NCBI GenBank assembly: GCA_037953625.1
Contig: CM075649.1
Coordinates: 71,703,290 to 71,767,289 of the forward strand
Source: Crotalaria pallida
Lineage: Eukaryota > Streptophyta > Magnoliopsida > Fabales > Fabaceae
DNA: 64,000 bases
Direction of reading: 5' to 3'
Below, one piece after another: positions 12,444 through 23,944 of this stretch (position 1 is its first letter; the number at the start of each line of letters is the position of its first letter). The notes beneath the pieces are model-generated. The model was not told the DNA's origin. It worked only from the letters and a program-made list of their open reading frames with translations, and did no database searches. A program made the translations under genes and the position numbers.

Positions 12444-13550
12444 TTATCCATTATTACGACTCCATACTACCTTAACTAAGGGAATATCCTTTCCTCTTAA
12501 CCTCTTAACACTACTACCATCTATCCTTATAGGTAAAGCCTCAAATGTAAGATTTTCCTTTAGTTGTATTGAATAGGGTTCAATGATGTGTGAAGGATCA
12601 TGGACATATTTTCTCAGTTGGGATACATGAAAGACATTATGTAAGTTCGAAAGAAAATGAGGTAAGGCAATTTGATAAGCTAGGGGTCCTATTCGTTTAA
12701 GAATTGGGTAGGGTCCAATAAAACGAGGTGTAAGTTTTCGGGTTTTGAACATTCTACCAATTCCAGTAGTTGGCACTACTTTCATGAATACAAAATCTCC
12801 TTCATTGAATTCCTGCGGACTTCTCCTCTTGTCCTGATAACTCTTCTGTCGACTTTGAGCAGTTCTCATCCTTTCTTGAATTAACCTCACCTTTCCATTC
12901 GTCTGCTGCACTATATCCGGTCCTATTATCAGATGCTCACCAGTCTCGAACCAACACAACGACGTTCTGCACCTTCTACCATATAGAGCTTCATATGGTG
13001 CCATTCCGATACTTGAATGAAAACTGTTGTTGTAGGTAAACTCAATCAAATGCAGAAAAGAATCCCAATCATCGGTACTTTCAATCACACAGGCTCTCAA
13101 CAAATCTTCCAACGTTTGGATAGTTCGCTCTGACTGTCCATCCGTCTGTGGATGATATGCGGAACTTAAATCCAACTTGGTTCCGACTACTGCTTGCAAA
13201 CTGACCCAAAATTTCGAAGTAAAACGTGGATCTCTGTCTGATACTATACTTGAGGGTACTCCATGCAATCTCACCGCTTCCTTCAAATATAGCTCAGCCA
13301 ATCTATCCATTGAATACTTCATGTTGACAGGAATAAACCGTGCCGTCTTCGTCAATCTGTCCACGATTACCCAAATAGCATCATATCCCTTCCGAGTCTT
13401 TGGAAAACCAGAGACAAAATCCATGGTTACGCAATCCCATTTCCACACTGGTACTTCCAACGGTCGTAACTCACCACCAGGCTTCCAACGGTCGTAACTC
13501 ACCACCGCGATACATACTCTGCCACTTCTCTTTTCATTCCAGGCCACCAA
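12444..13550 (-). pseudogene. Integrase and chromodomain-like tail (defective)
   Basis: The 368-codon frame carries the integrase core with the catalytic triad visible: D44 (TMDFVSGFP), D105 (IVSDRDPRF) and E141 (GQSERTIQTLED). It then has the C-terminal DNA-binding region (FIGPYPILKRIGPLAYQIALP, about 270-290) and a chromodomain-like end, KRLRGKDIPLVKVVWSR. A TAA stop at 12444-12446 cuts this tail; the frame downstream still reads DATWELE, typical of the domain. The N-terminal HHCC zinc finger is lost: its CxxC part is missing and a 23-bp segment is duplicated at about 13446-13498, which also breaks the join to the RT frame. The first 20 or so residues are therefore out of normal context. 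Insertion activity is not expected. Confidence 0.9.
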
Positions 13551-15387
13551 AATACCTTCTTGAGATCTTGATACATCTTCTGAGAACCAGGGTGTAAGCT
13601 CAATTTAATCTTATGGGCTTCTTCCAATATCATTCCCTTTATCTCCACATCATCCGGTACACAAACACGATCCTTATATCTCAGAACTCCATCACCACCA
13701 ATCTGGAATCCTACTTCTTTCCCTTTTTCCGAAAGTTCCTTCTTAGCTTGAAGTTCCTCGTCCTTCAGCTGAAGTTCCATTATCTGCTCTAGGAATCCAC
13801 TTGAAACAGTCAGCTGTCCCAATATCATACTCTTCGGTCTTAGCTCCATTCCTAAATTCAGATCCCGAAATTCCTCAATCAACTTCAACTCTTTGATCAT
13901 CAACGCAGAAACATGCAATGACTTCCTACTTAAAGCATCAGCAACTACGTTCGCCTTTCCAAGATGATATTGTAACTCGATATCATAATCCTTCAAAAAT
14001 TCCATCCACCGTCTCTGACGCATATTCAGTTCCTTCTGCTCGAACAGATACTTCAAACTCTTGTGATCACTGAAGACTTCAACTCTTACACCGTACAAGT
14101 AATGTCTCCAGATCTTCAAAGCAAACACCAATGCCGCTAGCTCCAAGTCATGAGTTGGGTACTTGAGCTCATGAGTCTTCAGTTGCCATGAAGCGTAGGC
14201 CACTACTTTCCGTTCTTGCATCAATACGCATCCTAATCCTTGTTTCGAAGCGTCACAGTACACACAGAAAGACTTCGTCGTATCCGGTAGAACTAATACT
14301 GGTGCGGTTGTCAACCTCTTCTTCAATTCTTGGAAATTCTCCTCGCATTTCGCCGACCATTCGAATTGTTGACCTTTCCTCGTCAGCTTCGTTAAAGGCA
14401 AAGACAAACGAGAAAATCCCTCGGTAAACCGACGATAATACCCAGCTAGTCCTAAGAAACTACGGATCTCCGTCACAGATGTCGGTGTTTTCCATCCCAG
14501 TACAGCCTCCACTTTTACAGGATCCACCGCAATTCCGTCCTTTGAAATCACATGCCCCAAGAAATGCACTGAGTCCAACCAGAAATCGCACTTCGACAAC
14601 TTAGCATAGAGCTGCTTGTCCTTCAGCATTGTCAAGACTGTCCTTAAATGCTCAGCGAGTTCCTCTTTAGTCTTGGAATAAATCAAAATATCGTCGATAA
14701 ATACGACAACAAATGAATCCAAGTAAGGATGAAAAATTCTATTCATGTAGTCCATGAATATTGCAGGAGCATTTGTTACACCGAAAGGCATAACCAGATA
14801 CTCGTAATGACCATAACGAGTTCTGAAAGCAGTCTTGGGAATATCTTCCTCCTTTACTCTTATCTGATGATATCCCGATCTATGGTCGATCTTGGAAAAT
14901 ACAGTCGCTCCCTTCAATTGATCCAACAAGTCGTCAATTCTAGGCAGAGGGTACTTATTCTTTATCGTCACCTTGTTCAGTTGACGATAATCCGTACACA
15001 AACGCATACTACCATTCTTCTTCTTGACGAATAAAACCGGTGCTCCCCAGGGTGAAACACTAGGCCTTATCATCTTCTTCTCCAACATCTCTTCCAATTG
15101 CTTCTTCAATTCAGCTAACTCCGCCGGAGCCATCCTATAAGGTGCTTTAGAAATTGGTCCAGTTCCAGGAATCACGTCAATTGAGAATTCCACTTCTCGA
15201 ATTGGCGGTAAACCAGGTATCTCTTCGGAAAAACTTCAGGAAATTCCCGAACTACGGGTAATTCGTGCAGTTCCTTGTCCTTTTTGACGTCCAACGAAGC
15301 CAGAAACATATAAGCTATCGCGCCATCCTTCAATGAAGTTCGAATTTGCTTGGAAGATAAATGCTCAAGGTCATTGGGTTTAGGCAT
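13499..15387 (-). pseudogene. Reverse transcriptase-RNase H region (frameshifted)
   Basis: The main 564-codon frame (13499-15193) contains the RT palm motifs KIDHRSGYHQ (101-110; usually KIDLRSGYHQ), MPFGVTNAPAIF (135-146) and the FIDD active site (165-168). RNase H follows with D314 (YCDASKQG), E351, D376 (FSDHKSL) and D419 (ADALSR), then the start of the integrase (WWPGMKREVAEYVSR). All key acidic residues are present. The upstream part (15172-15387, ending FPEVFPKRY) is in another frame: one shift lies near 15225 and another near 15420, the protease-RT linker. It would copy element RNA into cDNA in the particle if intact. The shifts make it non-functional as one polyprotein. Confidence 0.92.
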
Positions 15388-15410
15388 AGAAGATTGGGTT
15401 TTACTAAAGA

Positions 15411-16961
15411 CTACAACTTTTCGGAACAGTTCAGAAGAACATGATTCCTAGTAAGCCAGTCCATTCCTAATATAATGTCTATTTGAGAAAGGGGTAGTTG
15501 AATCAAATCAACAAAATAGGTGTTTCCTTCTATCTCTAAGGGACAATTAGGACAATAAGTAGACACTATCACAGGCTTATCAGTAGGGGTAGAAACAATC
15601 AAGTTATAGGGTAAAGCATCTACTTTCAAGTTTAATCTATTCACCATATCATGAGAAATAAAGGAATGAGTAGCACCCGAATCATACAATACTATCAAGG
15701 AATTCTTATAAATGAAACATTCACCTTGGATAAGATTAGCAGCATTCGCAGCTTCAGCTCCGCTCATCGTAAACACTCTCCCTGGCATAGTAGGACGATT
15801 TGCGTTCCCCGAATTAGCCGTTCGCTTAGGCTCCCTGCAGTCTCTCGCCATGTGACCAGGCTTGTCATAGTTGTAGCAATTCGAATTCCTTGGTGGACAC
15901 ATCGGACCAAAATGACCACGACCACACTTGTTGCAACGAGGAGGTACGTTCCCTGATCTCACTCCACCGAAATTGTTGCGATTACCACCGCTACGATCCA
16001 TACGATTCCCTCCATAACTGCTGCCCCCACGATTTCCACCGCGATTACCATTGCCTCCGAAGCTTCCACCTTGTCTGCTTCCTCCAAAGCGTAGATCTCT
16101 CCTTCCGCTCGAACTAGAATATGGGTGTGAAGTCCTTTACCTTCCTCCGGAATCTCTATGAAAAGGAAAATTACGAGCCGGTCCATGAGATGAAGAAGGG
16201 TTCACTACCCTATCAGCCGCTCCTCTTGCTTTCAAACCTCCTTCATACATACGACAACGATTCACTAAACTAGCGAAATCATCTATTTCTAAATGAGAAA
16301 AAGCTAACTTAATCTCAGGCTTAAGACCATCCCTAAACTGAGCACACTTCGATCGCTCATTCTCCCCTCCAGCATATTGGGGTACATACTTAACTAGCTC
16401 TTCGAATTTCGAGGCATACTCATCAACCGATAAATTCCCTTGAGCCAACCTCAAAAATTCCAGTTCCTTCTCAGTCCTCAGATACAACGGAAAATACTTC
16501 TCAAGAAATCTCTGCTTAAAAGATTCCCACGTCAGCGCTTCTCCCAGATTCACCATCACTTGCTTAGTAACTCACCACCATGCTGCAACCTCTCTTGTCA
16601 ACATAAATCCAGCATAAGCCAACTTCTTCTCATCGTTACACTGCACCATACCCCCGAAAATACGCTCTAAATCCTCTATCCATTCCACAGCCGCGTTCGG
16701 AGCAAAGCCTCCAGCAAATTCCTTCGGGTTGCGACGACAGAATTCATCCAATCCCTTGTAGCCTTGGGCCTCCAGATTTTGAGCTTGCTGCTGAGTGTTG
16801 AAATTCTGCTGTGCTTGACGATGCAACGCTTGAAGATTATCGTTGACTCCCGTCATTACAGCCGCCATCCGAGTCATAAAATCTGCCGCATCCGGGTGAT
16901 CAGCATCCTCACCAGGGTTTCTCGAACTTGAACCAGAAGGTCTCCCACGCGTACGACTCAT
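15411..16961 (-). pseudogene. Gag with zinc knuckle and aspartic protease (nonsense mutations)
   Basis: The gag frame starts at 16961 (MSRTRGRPSGSSS) and stays in one frame to 15411, but TGA at 16572-16574 (after EVAAWW) and TAA at 16137-16139 (after RDSGGR) interrupt it. The capsid-like part includes LTWESFKQRFLEKYFP. An Arg/Gly/Asn-rich basic stretch precedes two knuckles: CNKCGRGHFGPMC, and CYNYDKPGHMARDC, where the second Cys is replaced by Tyr. The protease active site is LYDSGATHSF. The protein would package RNA and process the polyprotein. Stops and a mutated knuckle show decay. Confidence 0.9.
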
Positions 16962-17088
16962 CTTAAGAAAAACGAAACAGAAAGGGGTTCAACGCACGAT
17001 AACACAGAACCTAGACTCTACACACACAGAGCTACACAGAGTAAACATGGATAGCCTTAGATGCTTAAGGCCCCTGAGGATTACCATT

Positions 17089-17100
17089 GCTCTGATACCA
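17089..17100 (-). other. PBS (tRNA-iMet) of Tekay element
   Basis: The minus strand reads TGGTATCAGAGC, four bases (GAAG) downstream of the 5' LTR end CTGTTACA. It is a perfect 12-base match to the initiator-Met primer site used by most plant Ty3 and Ty1 elements. Confidence 0.93.
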
Positions 17101-17483
17101 CTTCTGTAACAGCCCGATTTTCACTTCCGAAACCTTAACTGAATTATTAATAATTTGTTGCAAAAATGAGGCCATTTTTTTTAAACATTCGTTCATGAAT
17201 GGTTAACGTTACCCTTTTGAAAATCGAGTTGTTACTTTTGAAACTTCCCGTACCCGAAACATCATCATCATATAAAAACATCATTTTCATTATAATTAAA
17301 ACATAAACCATAAGTACTGGAGTCACACTCCAAAAAGTTTTCCAAAAGCAGGCCATAGTTACAAAAATTACAAACCATAATTTAAAAGTAGCTTGATTAC
17401 ATCCATGGTACGTCACAAAGTAATCCTCGATTGGAACTTAGATCCTAGACACACTACATCCTCTAGACACAGAACACAGGGCA

Positions 17484-17825
17484 TCACTCTTCAGCGGAAC
17501 TAGCATCCGTCTCCATGTCTTCACTCGAAACCGCTTCCACCTCGTGACTAGAGTCACTAGCGTCTTCTTCCTCCATCGGTTGAGGAATCACAGCAGCCAA
17601 AGGTGCGGGATCACCTTCGTACTCGTGATGCTCCCTCGGTCCGCCATCTTGATAGTCACAGAGAGTGACTTGTCCCACGTGCACGTCCAGACTCGTCCCT
17701 CGCAGAATGTGCCTCAGATCACCAATCTCCAATCGGGTTTCACCTCTCCAAATCCATCCTTCAGGAACAACCTCCCATGCTCCTCCCTGAAGAGGCCACA
17801 TGTGGATTGCTACATGATACGCCAT
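17484..17825 (-). CDS. LTR-internal ORF, 113 aa, unknown function (5' LTR copy)
   Basis: Same product as at 9062-9403 with five residue differences (for example R to C in VTLCDYQD, V to A in HEVEAVSS). The start codon follows TTGCAACGGGTAG, so an AG splice acceptor directly before the ATG is possible on the minus strand; this is inference. The C-terminus is acidic. In this copy it would sit in the 5' leader of genomic RNA upstream of gag. Confidence 0.3.
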   Translation of the reverse strand: MAYHVAIHMWPLQGGAWEVVPEGWIWRGETRLEIGDLRHILRGTSLDVHVGQVTLCDYQDGGPREHHEYEGDPAPLAAVIPQPMEEEDASDSSHEVEAVSSEDMETDASSAEE

Positions 17826-18938
17826 CTACCCGTTGCAATACCGGCAAAAGCCAATACGACAAACAAGTAGGAGAGAGTCAGTGTGCCATACACTAACGAG
17901 TTGACCGTAAGGTCTCAGGGTAGACTCGATAGAAAGAAAGACAGACGACAGATGACAAATTTTGACAAGTATACAGGGCGAGATAAGGTAACCAGGGTGT
18001 AGAGGATAAACAGAATATAATAAATAGACAGAACAGGATAGCAAAGCAAGTAACATAATATGAACAAAGCATGATAAACAAAATATGCAAAGTATATAAA
18101 TGGCATATAAAGCACATAAAAGTAAAGTACAACTTATCAATCGAAATCATGATTCGCATTATTGAACAGCATCATACTCTCTCAATCTTTTCCAATATTC
18201 AATTATATCTTTATTCTTTGAATATTAAGTCTTATCATTACTCAGCTCACTCAATGAGGTAGGGGAAAAACCATCACTGAGGAAAAACGCACACGTCTAC
18301 ATCTCCTCGGTCTCCATCCAAACCTAGTAGGAAGCCAACAGGAGTACAGGACCTTTACCACGCGGGCACGACAGCTGTCTCAACAATTCATTGGTCCCAG
18401 ACCAGGAGGACTTCAGCCTCAATCAATACAATTCACATAATTATCATTAATCAAGCACACTGTCCAAGCAGTGGCAAATCACAATGCCCCGTTCCAGTCC
18501 CTCTCGCTGTTGTAGACTTGCAATCAAGGGGGTGACAGTATCATTTCTAGTTAGTTGTTCGGAACTTGCCACGACATTGGACCCAGTCCCTACCACGTTA
18601 GTATGCCACTTGTGGAATTTGTTCGGCCTAGAAATATACTCCAGGCTTCTTGACGTTCACCGTCCTTGCCCTCCCCTCATGCAATCCCCACCTGAGTATC
18701 CGCAGATACCCATAGTATCTTCCTCTCCACTACTTCGCACTCTCATACCTCACCGCGTATGTTAGTCTTTTAATGTCTTTTAAGTCTTTTAATATCTTTT
18801 AATTAACCTACGGTCGACTTGCCCTTAGTCCATCCCTTCGACAAGACCCGACCACTAAGGGTTATCTCTTTTCCCCACTTTCACATAACATTCTTTCATC
18901 ATCTCAAGCCACTTGGCACAATCACATCATTTCATAGG

Positions 18939-19820
18939 GATTCATATAGCTCTCTTTCACGATCATTCTCCGTCTTGGAATCCATCAGCACGATCTCAGC
19001 TCCACGAGTGTAGTCTCCTTGTCCAGTGCATCATTGCTCCATGAAACTATCTTGAGTTCATCACATATCACCTTTTCCGCTTATTTTTAAATCTTACTCT
19101 CTTTCTTTATGATTTTCATTATCATTTACCATAACATTCAAATAAACATAATATAATATTTGACAATGTAATCGCAAAGAGAACCAATACAAGACATAAA
19201 TGAACATGAATCAAATTTAATAAAACATATAAGCATATAACACATAATATATCACGTAAGCCTTTCCACATCACCACACGAGCAACTACGTTACGGGCTC
19301 ACCGCACTCTCACTCACTTACTTACCTCTTAATCCAGCAAAAGAAACACTTTGCCCTCGGAAATCTCTAGCTTCTCTTTGAGAATCGTTCCCACCGTCTA
19401 CTGAATACCTCAAGGTAAATAAATATACTTTTATTAAAAACCATTTCAATTAAAAGTCATCACTTGGTCCTTTTTACTTGAAATAGAAAATTCCTTATCT
19501 TCCTTAAAACACAATCGTTTTTTTTTTTCAAAACAAAACACAATCTTTTCTTAATCTTGAAATCCTTCAAAAATCCTTTGAAAACTCATATTAAAATAAA
19601 TAAAGAATTAATGTAAGTGGCTGTATGGAAAAGTCCAGCCACCTTTTTACTTTGTAAAACATTGAAAAATCAATAATTTTCATTCCAACTTTTAATACAT
19701 CAAATAACATTTGAAATCCACACTTTTCATAACTCAAAAACACTTTTTAAATTTAAAAACCTTGAAATAAAATCTTGGACAGCAAAGAACTAAAAATCAA
19801 AGCCATGAAAATACTTTTGG
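18939..19820. other. 882-bp LTR segment absent from the partner LTR
   Basis: In the left LTR the flanks are joined as CATAGG/AAATAATCAA. Only a GG is shared at the breakpoints, which fits a deletion by non-homologous joining in the left LTR after insertion. An insertion into the right LTR is less likely because the segment has no TSD or terminal repeats. Content is AT-rich with no recognised gene. Confidence 0.75.
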
Positions 19821-21067
19821 AAATAATCAAATACATTTATTTATTTTCTTTTATGAAAACCGAATTGAACAAGACCAAAACAACACAATTTAAATAATTT
19901 TTCTCAAAATAAAAACACAAAACATAATCATTTCAATAAGTCAATCACATACAAAAGGAATCTAGCCTATTGAAACTAGTGTAGGCCGAATCATCATCAT
20001 AGGAAAACAAAGTCTTTGATGCACTTTTTCTACATGCAAAAACCTTAAAATACTAAATCAAAACATGCATTTCAAACACATGGTTTAGAAAAATACCACT
20101 CCCTTTTCATCACCAAAACCGTGACCTCTATGTCACTTCAATCCAATTTTCATTTTTATTTTCCTTGCATGTGTTTTTTTTAAAAAAAAAATCATTTGAA
20201 GTAAAAGAGAATCACATGCAAGAATCTTTTTATGAAAAACAATCATGATTTTCTTGTTTCAAAGCTTGACCGAAAACACATCAACAAAATAAAGAGGAAA
20301 AACTTAAATCTTTAACTCTTAAACACAAATAAGCTTGGATCAAAGTAAAACCATTTTGCAAAAGTTGTTTTCCTTCTCTTTCTCATCAAAGCCGTGACAT
20401 GCAAGCCAAGAAACAAGACTTTTTGAGTTCAAAAATCACATGCAAAACTTCAAGATCAAAGCTATTGAAAATCAAGGCAAGAATCAAGCCTTTTTCAAGA
20501 TCAAAACGAAAGATCAAAACCTTTTTGAAAAGAAAACCAAAGATCAAAGCTTAGAAAAAAAAATCAAAGTTAAAATCAAAGCATTCAAATCACCTAGATC
20601 AACTTTAACAAACATCAAACCAACATGCATGGACTCAAAACAAAATAAAAATCATCACAACCTAATTTTCTAGACATGGCCGAATGATAAAGTCCATGGT
20701 TTAAGGTTCTACAAATTTATTTGGCTCTTGAAACTCAAGATCAAAGCTAAACAAGGACATACAAACATAGATCTACAAGAAAATTAGACATGCAACAACA
20801 AATAAATCTTACAAGACTTGGAAAATGAAAACTACTCCTAACACTCTATGATCTTCGAATAACTCAAAGAAAAAAGAGAAGATCTTCAACCACCTTCACT
20901 TGATCTTCAAGGAATCCTAAAGCTTTTGGACTTGATCTTCTTCTTCTTTCTCCCTCAAGCTCTCGGTTTCTCTTTCTCTCTAAGAGTTTGATGATACTCT
21001 TAGAAGAAGTGTTTAGGAAATGAATGGGAAATGAAGAAAATGGTTGGAAATGAACTAAGGTTGTGGG

Positions 21068-21075
21068 CTTTTATA
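21068..21075 (-). promoter_or_regulatory. TATA box of Tekay 5' LTR
   Basis: The minus strand reads TATAAAAG. It is the best core-promoter candidate for the genomic transcript, about 570 bp into the LTR and upstream of a GAGA-rich leader. Confidence 0.62.
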
Positions 21076-21646
21076 GACAATCAAGTATTTCCCTTATTGC
21101 CCTTGAAATGTTCAGCCAAGAGGTGTGGCTTAAGGGGCAATTTTGGCTTCACAAAAGTTTGCATGGCTTAAGGCCAAGTCATGAGACAAATGGAGTGAAT
21201 TAAGGCTTAATCTTTCATCCTATTGGTTGGTCAACTCCTTAACTATGCTTTACACTAAACTAAACCTATATGCTACTAGTCTACTACCTTAGGGTTCAAG
21301 AAAGTCAAAACTCTATCATGCATGCACATACATACATATATGGCCGAATGCACACATGCACACACATACACATAGAAAATCATTTTTATTTTCTTTCTTA
21401 TAAAATCATCATTTCCTTAAAATAAAAAAATATTAAATACTTAATTATTTCAACTCAAAAAATTCAAACCAGAACTCATAAGATTTTCTCATAAAAATCA
21501 TTTCCTTGGAAATCCTTTATCACTTGAAATCATAAAAGAAATTCAACATAAGAAATATTCTTTCAAAACACTCTTTTTAAAACACTTTCTCAAAATAATC
21601 TTTTTATCATTAAAACAACTATGAGGTATTCAGACGGAGTGTTACA

Positions 21647-21651
21647 CATGC
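21647..21651. other. Target site duplication CATGC, right copy
   Basis: Matches 8678-8682; satellite resumes as CATGCTACAAAATC. Confidence 0.92.
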
Positions 21652-23944
21652 TACAAAATCTACGTCCCATGGGGCACCAAGCATTGTTTACGAACATTCT
21701 AAAGGTTCTTGTATGTCCTAATACACATTCCTAGACCAATCTAAGCCTTTAGAATACTTTATTAACCATTCTACACTTGTTAGAGCTTCCAACGACTCAT
21801 GCTAAATCCTCTACGTCCCTTGGGGCACCAAGCATTGTTTACGATCATTCTAAAGGTTCTTATATGTCCTAATACACATGCCTAGACTATTCTAAGCCTT
21901 TAGAGTAATCTCTTAACCATTCTACACTTGTTAGAGCCTCCAAGGACTCATGCTACATAATTTACGTCCCTTGGGGCACCAAGCATTGTTTAGGATCATT
22001 CTAAAGGTTCTTGTATGTCCTAATACACATTCCTAGACAATACTAAGCCTTTAGAATACTCTATTAACCATTCTACACTTGTTAGAGCCTCCAAGGACTC
22101 ATGCTACATCCTCTACGTCCCTCAGGGCACCAAGCATTGTTTACGATCATTCTAAAGGTTCTTAATACACATGCCTAGACCATTCTAAGTCTTTAGAATA
22201 CTCTCTTAACCATTCTACACTTGTTAGAGCCTCCAAGGACTCATGCTACATAATCTAAGTCCCTTGGGGCACCAAGCATTGTTTACGATCATTCTAAAGG
22301 TTCTTATATGTCCTAATACACATTCCTAGACAATACTAAGCCTTTAGAATACTCTATTAACCATTCTACACTTGTTAGAGCCTCCAAGGACACATGCTAC
22401 ATCCTTTACGTCCCTTGGGGCACCAAGCATTGTTTAGGATCATTCTAAAGGTTCTTGTATGTCCTAATACACATTCCTAGACTTTTCAAAGCCTTTAGAA
22501 TGCTCTATTAACCATTCTACACTGGTGAGAGCCTCCAACGACTCATGCTACATAATCTACGTCCCTTGCGGCACCAAGTATTGTTTAAGATCATTCTAAA
22601 GGTTCTTGTATGTCCTAAAACACATTCCTAGACCATTCTAAGCCTTTAGAATAGTCTTCTAACCATTCTACAACTGTTAGAGCCTCCAAGGACTCATGCT
22701 ACATAATCTACGTCCCATGGGGAACCAAGCACTATTTATGATCATTCTAAAGGTTCTTGTATGTCCTAATACACATTCCTAGACCATTCTAAGCCTTTAG
22801 AATACTCTTTTAACCATTCTACACTTGTTAGAGCCTCCAAGGACTCATGCTACATAATCTACGTCCCTTGGGGCACCAAGCATTGTATACGATCATTCTG
22901 AAAGGTTCTTGTATGTCCTAATAGACATGCCGAGACCATTCTAAGCCTTTAAAATACTTTCTTAACCATTCTACACCTATTATTTCCTCCATGGACTCAT
23001 TCTACATCCTTTACATCCCTTGGGACACCAAGCATTAGTTACGATCACTCAAGGTTCTTATATGTCCAAATACACATTCCTAGACCATTCTAAGCCTTTA
23101 GAATACTCTATCATCCATTCTACACTTGTTAGAGTCTCCAACGACTCATGCTACACCCTCTACGTCCCTTGGGGCACCAAGCATTGTATATGATCATTCT
23201 AAAAGGTTCTTGTATGTCCTAATACACATGCCTAGACCATTCTAAGCCTATAAAATACTTTTTTAACCATTCTACACTTTTATAGCCTCCATGGACTCAT
23301 TCTACATCCTCTATATCCCTTGGGGCACCAAGCATTGTTTACGATCATTCTAAAGGTTCTTATATGTCCTAATACACATTCCTAGACCAATCTAAGACTT
23401 TAGAATACTCTTTTAACCATTCTACACTTGTTAGAGCCTCTACACTTGTTAGAGCCTCTACACTTCTTAGAGCCTCCAAGGACTCATGCTACACCCTTTA
23501 CGTCCCTTGGTGCACCAAGCATTGTATACGATCATTCTGAAAGGTTCTTGTATGTCCTAATAGACATGCCTAGACCATTCTAAGCCTTTAAAATACTTTC
23601 TTAACCATTCTACACTTGTTAGAGCCTCCAACGACTCATGCTACATAATCTACGTCCCATGGAGCACCAAGCACTGTTTACGATCATTCTAAAGGTTCTT
23701 GTATGTCCTAATACACATTCCTAGACCATTCTAAGCCTTTAGAATACTCTATTAACCATTCTACACTTGTTAGAGCCTCCAAGGACTCATGCTACAACCA
23801 TTATGTCCCTTGGGGCACCAAGCATTGTTTAGGATCATTCTAAAGGTTCTTATATGTCCTAAGACACATGCCTAGACTATTCTAAGCCTTTCGAATACTC
23901 TCTTAACCATTCTACACTTGTAAGAGCCTCCAAGGACTCATGCT

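Larger units (their letters stand above)
8683..21646 (-). mobile_element. Ty3/gypsy chromovirus (Tekay/Del type), complete but defective
   Basis: A 12,964-bp element with two long LTRs, iMet PBS, PPT, and a gag-protease-RT-RNase H-integrase order on the minus strand. Very long LTRs, iMet priming and the post-integrase sequence ending in a chromodomain-like PLVKVVW segment fit the Tekay/Del chromovirus clade (family knowledge). Three in-frame stops, at least two frameshifts and one rearrangement are visible, so it cannot encode a working polyprotein. It sits in a satellite monomer with a perfect 5-bp TSD. The two LTRs are nearly identical outside one 882-bp indel, which suggests a fairly recent insertion. 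Confidence 0.93.
17105..21646 (-). mobile_element. Tekay 5' LTR (4542 bp, full length)
   Basis: The sense strand runs from 21646 to 17105 with TGTAACA...CTGTTACA ends. It carries the segment 18939-19820 missing from the other LTR. A TATA box lies at 21068-21075, followed by a purine/pyrimidine-rich leader, then more than 3 kb of AT-rich, mostly non-coding DNA and the 113-codon ORF at 17484-17825. A U3 of about 570 bp and a very long R-U5 fit this clade. Confidence 0.94.
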
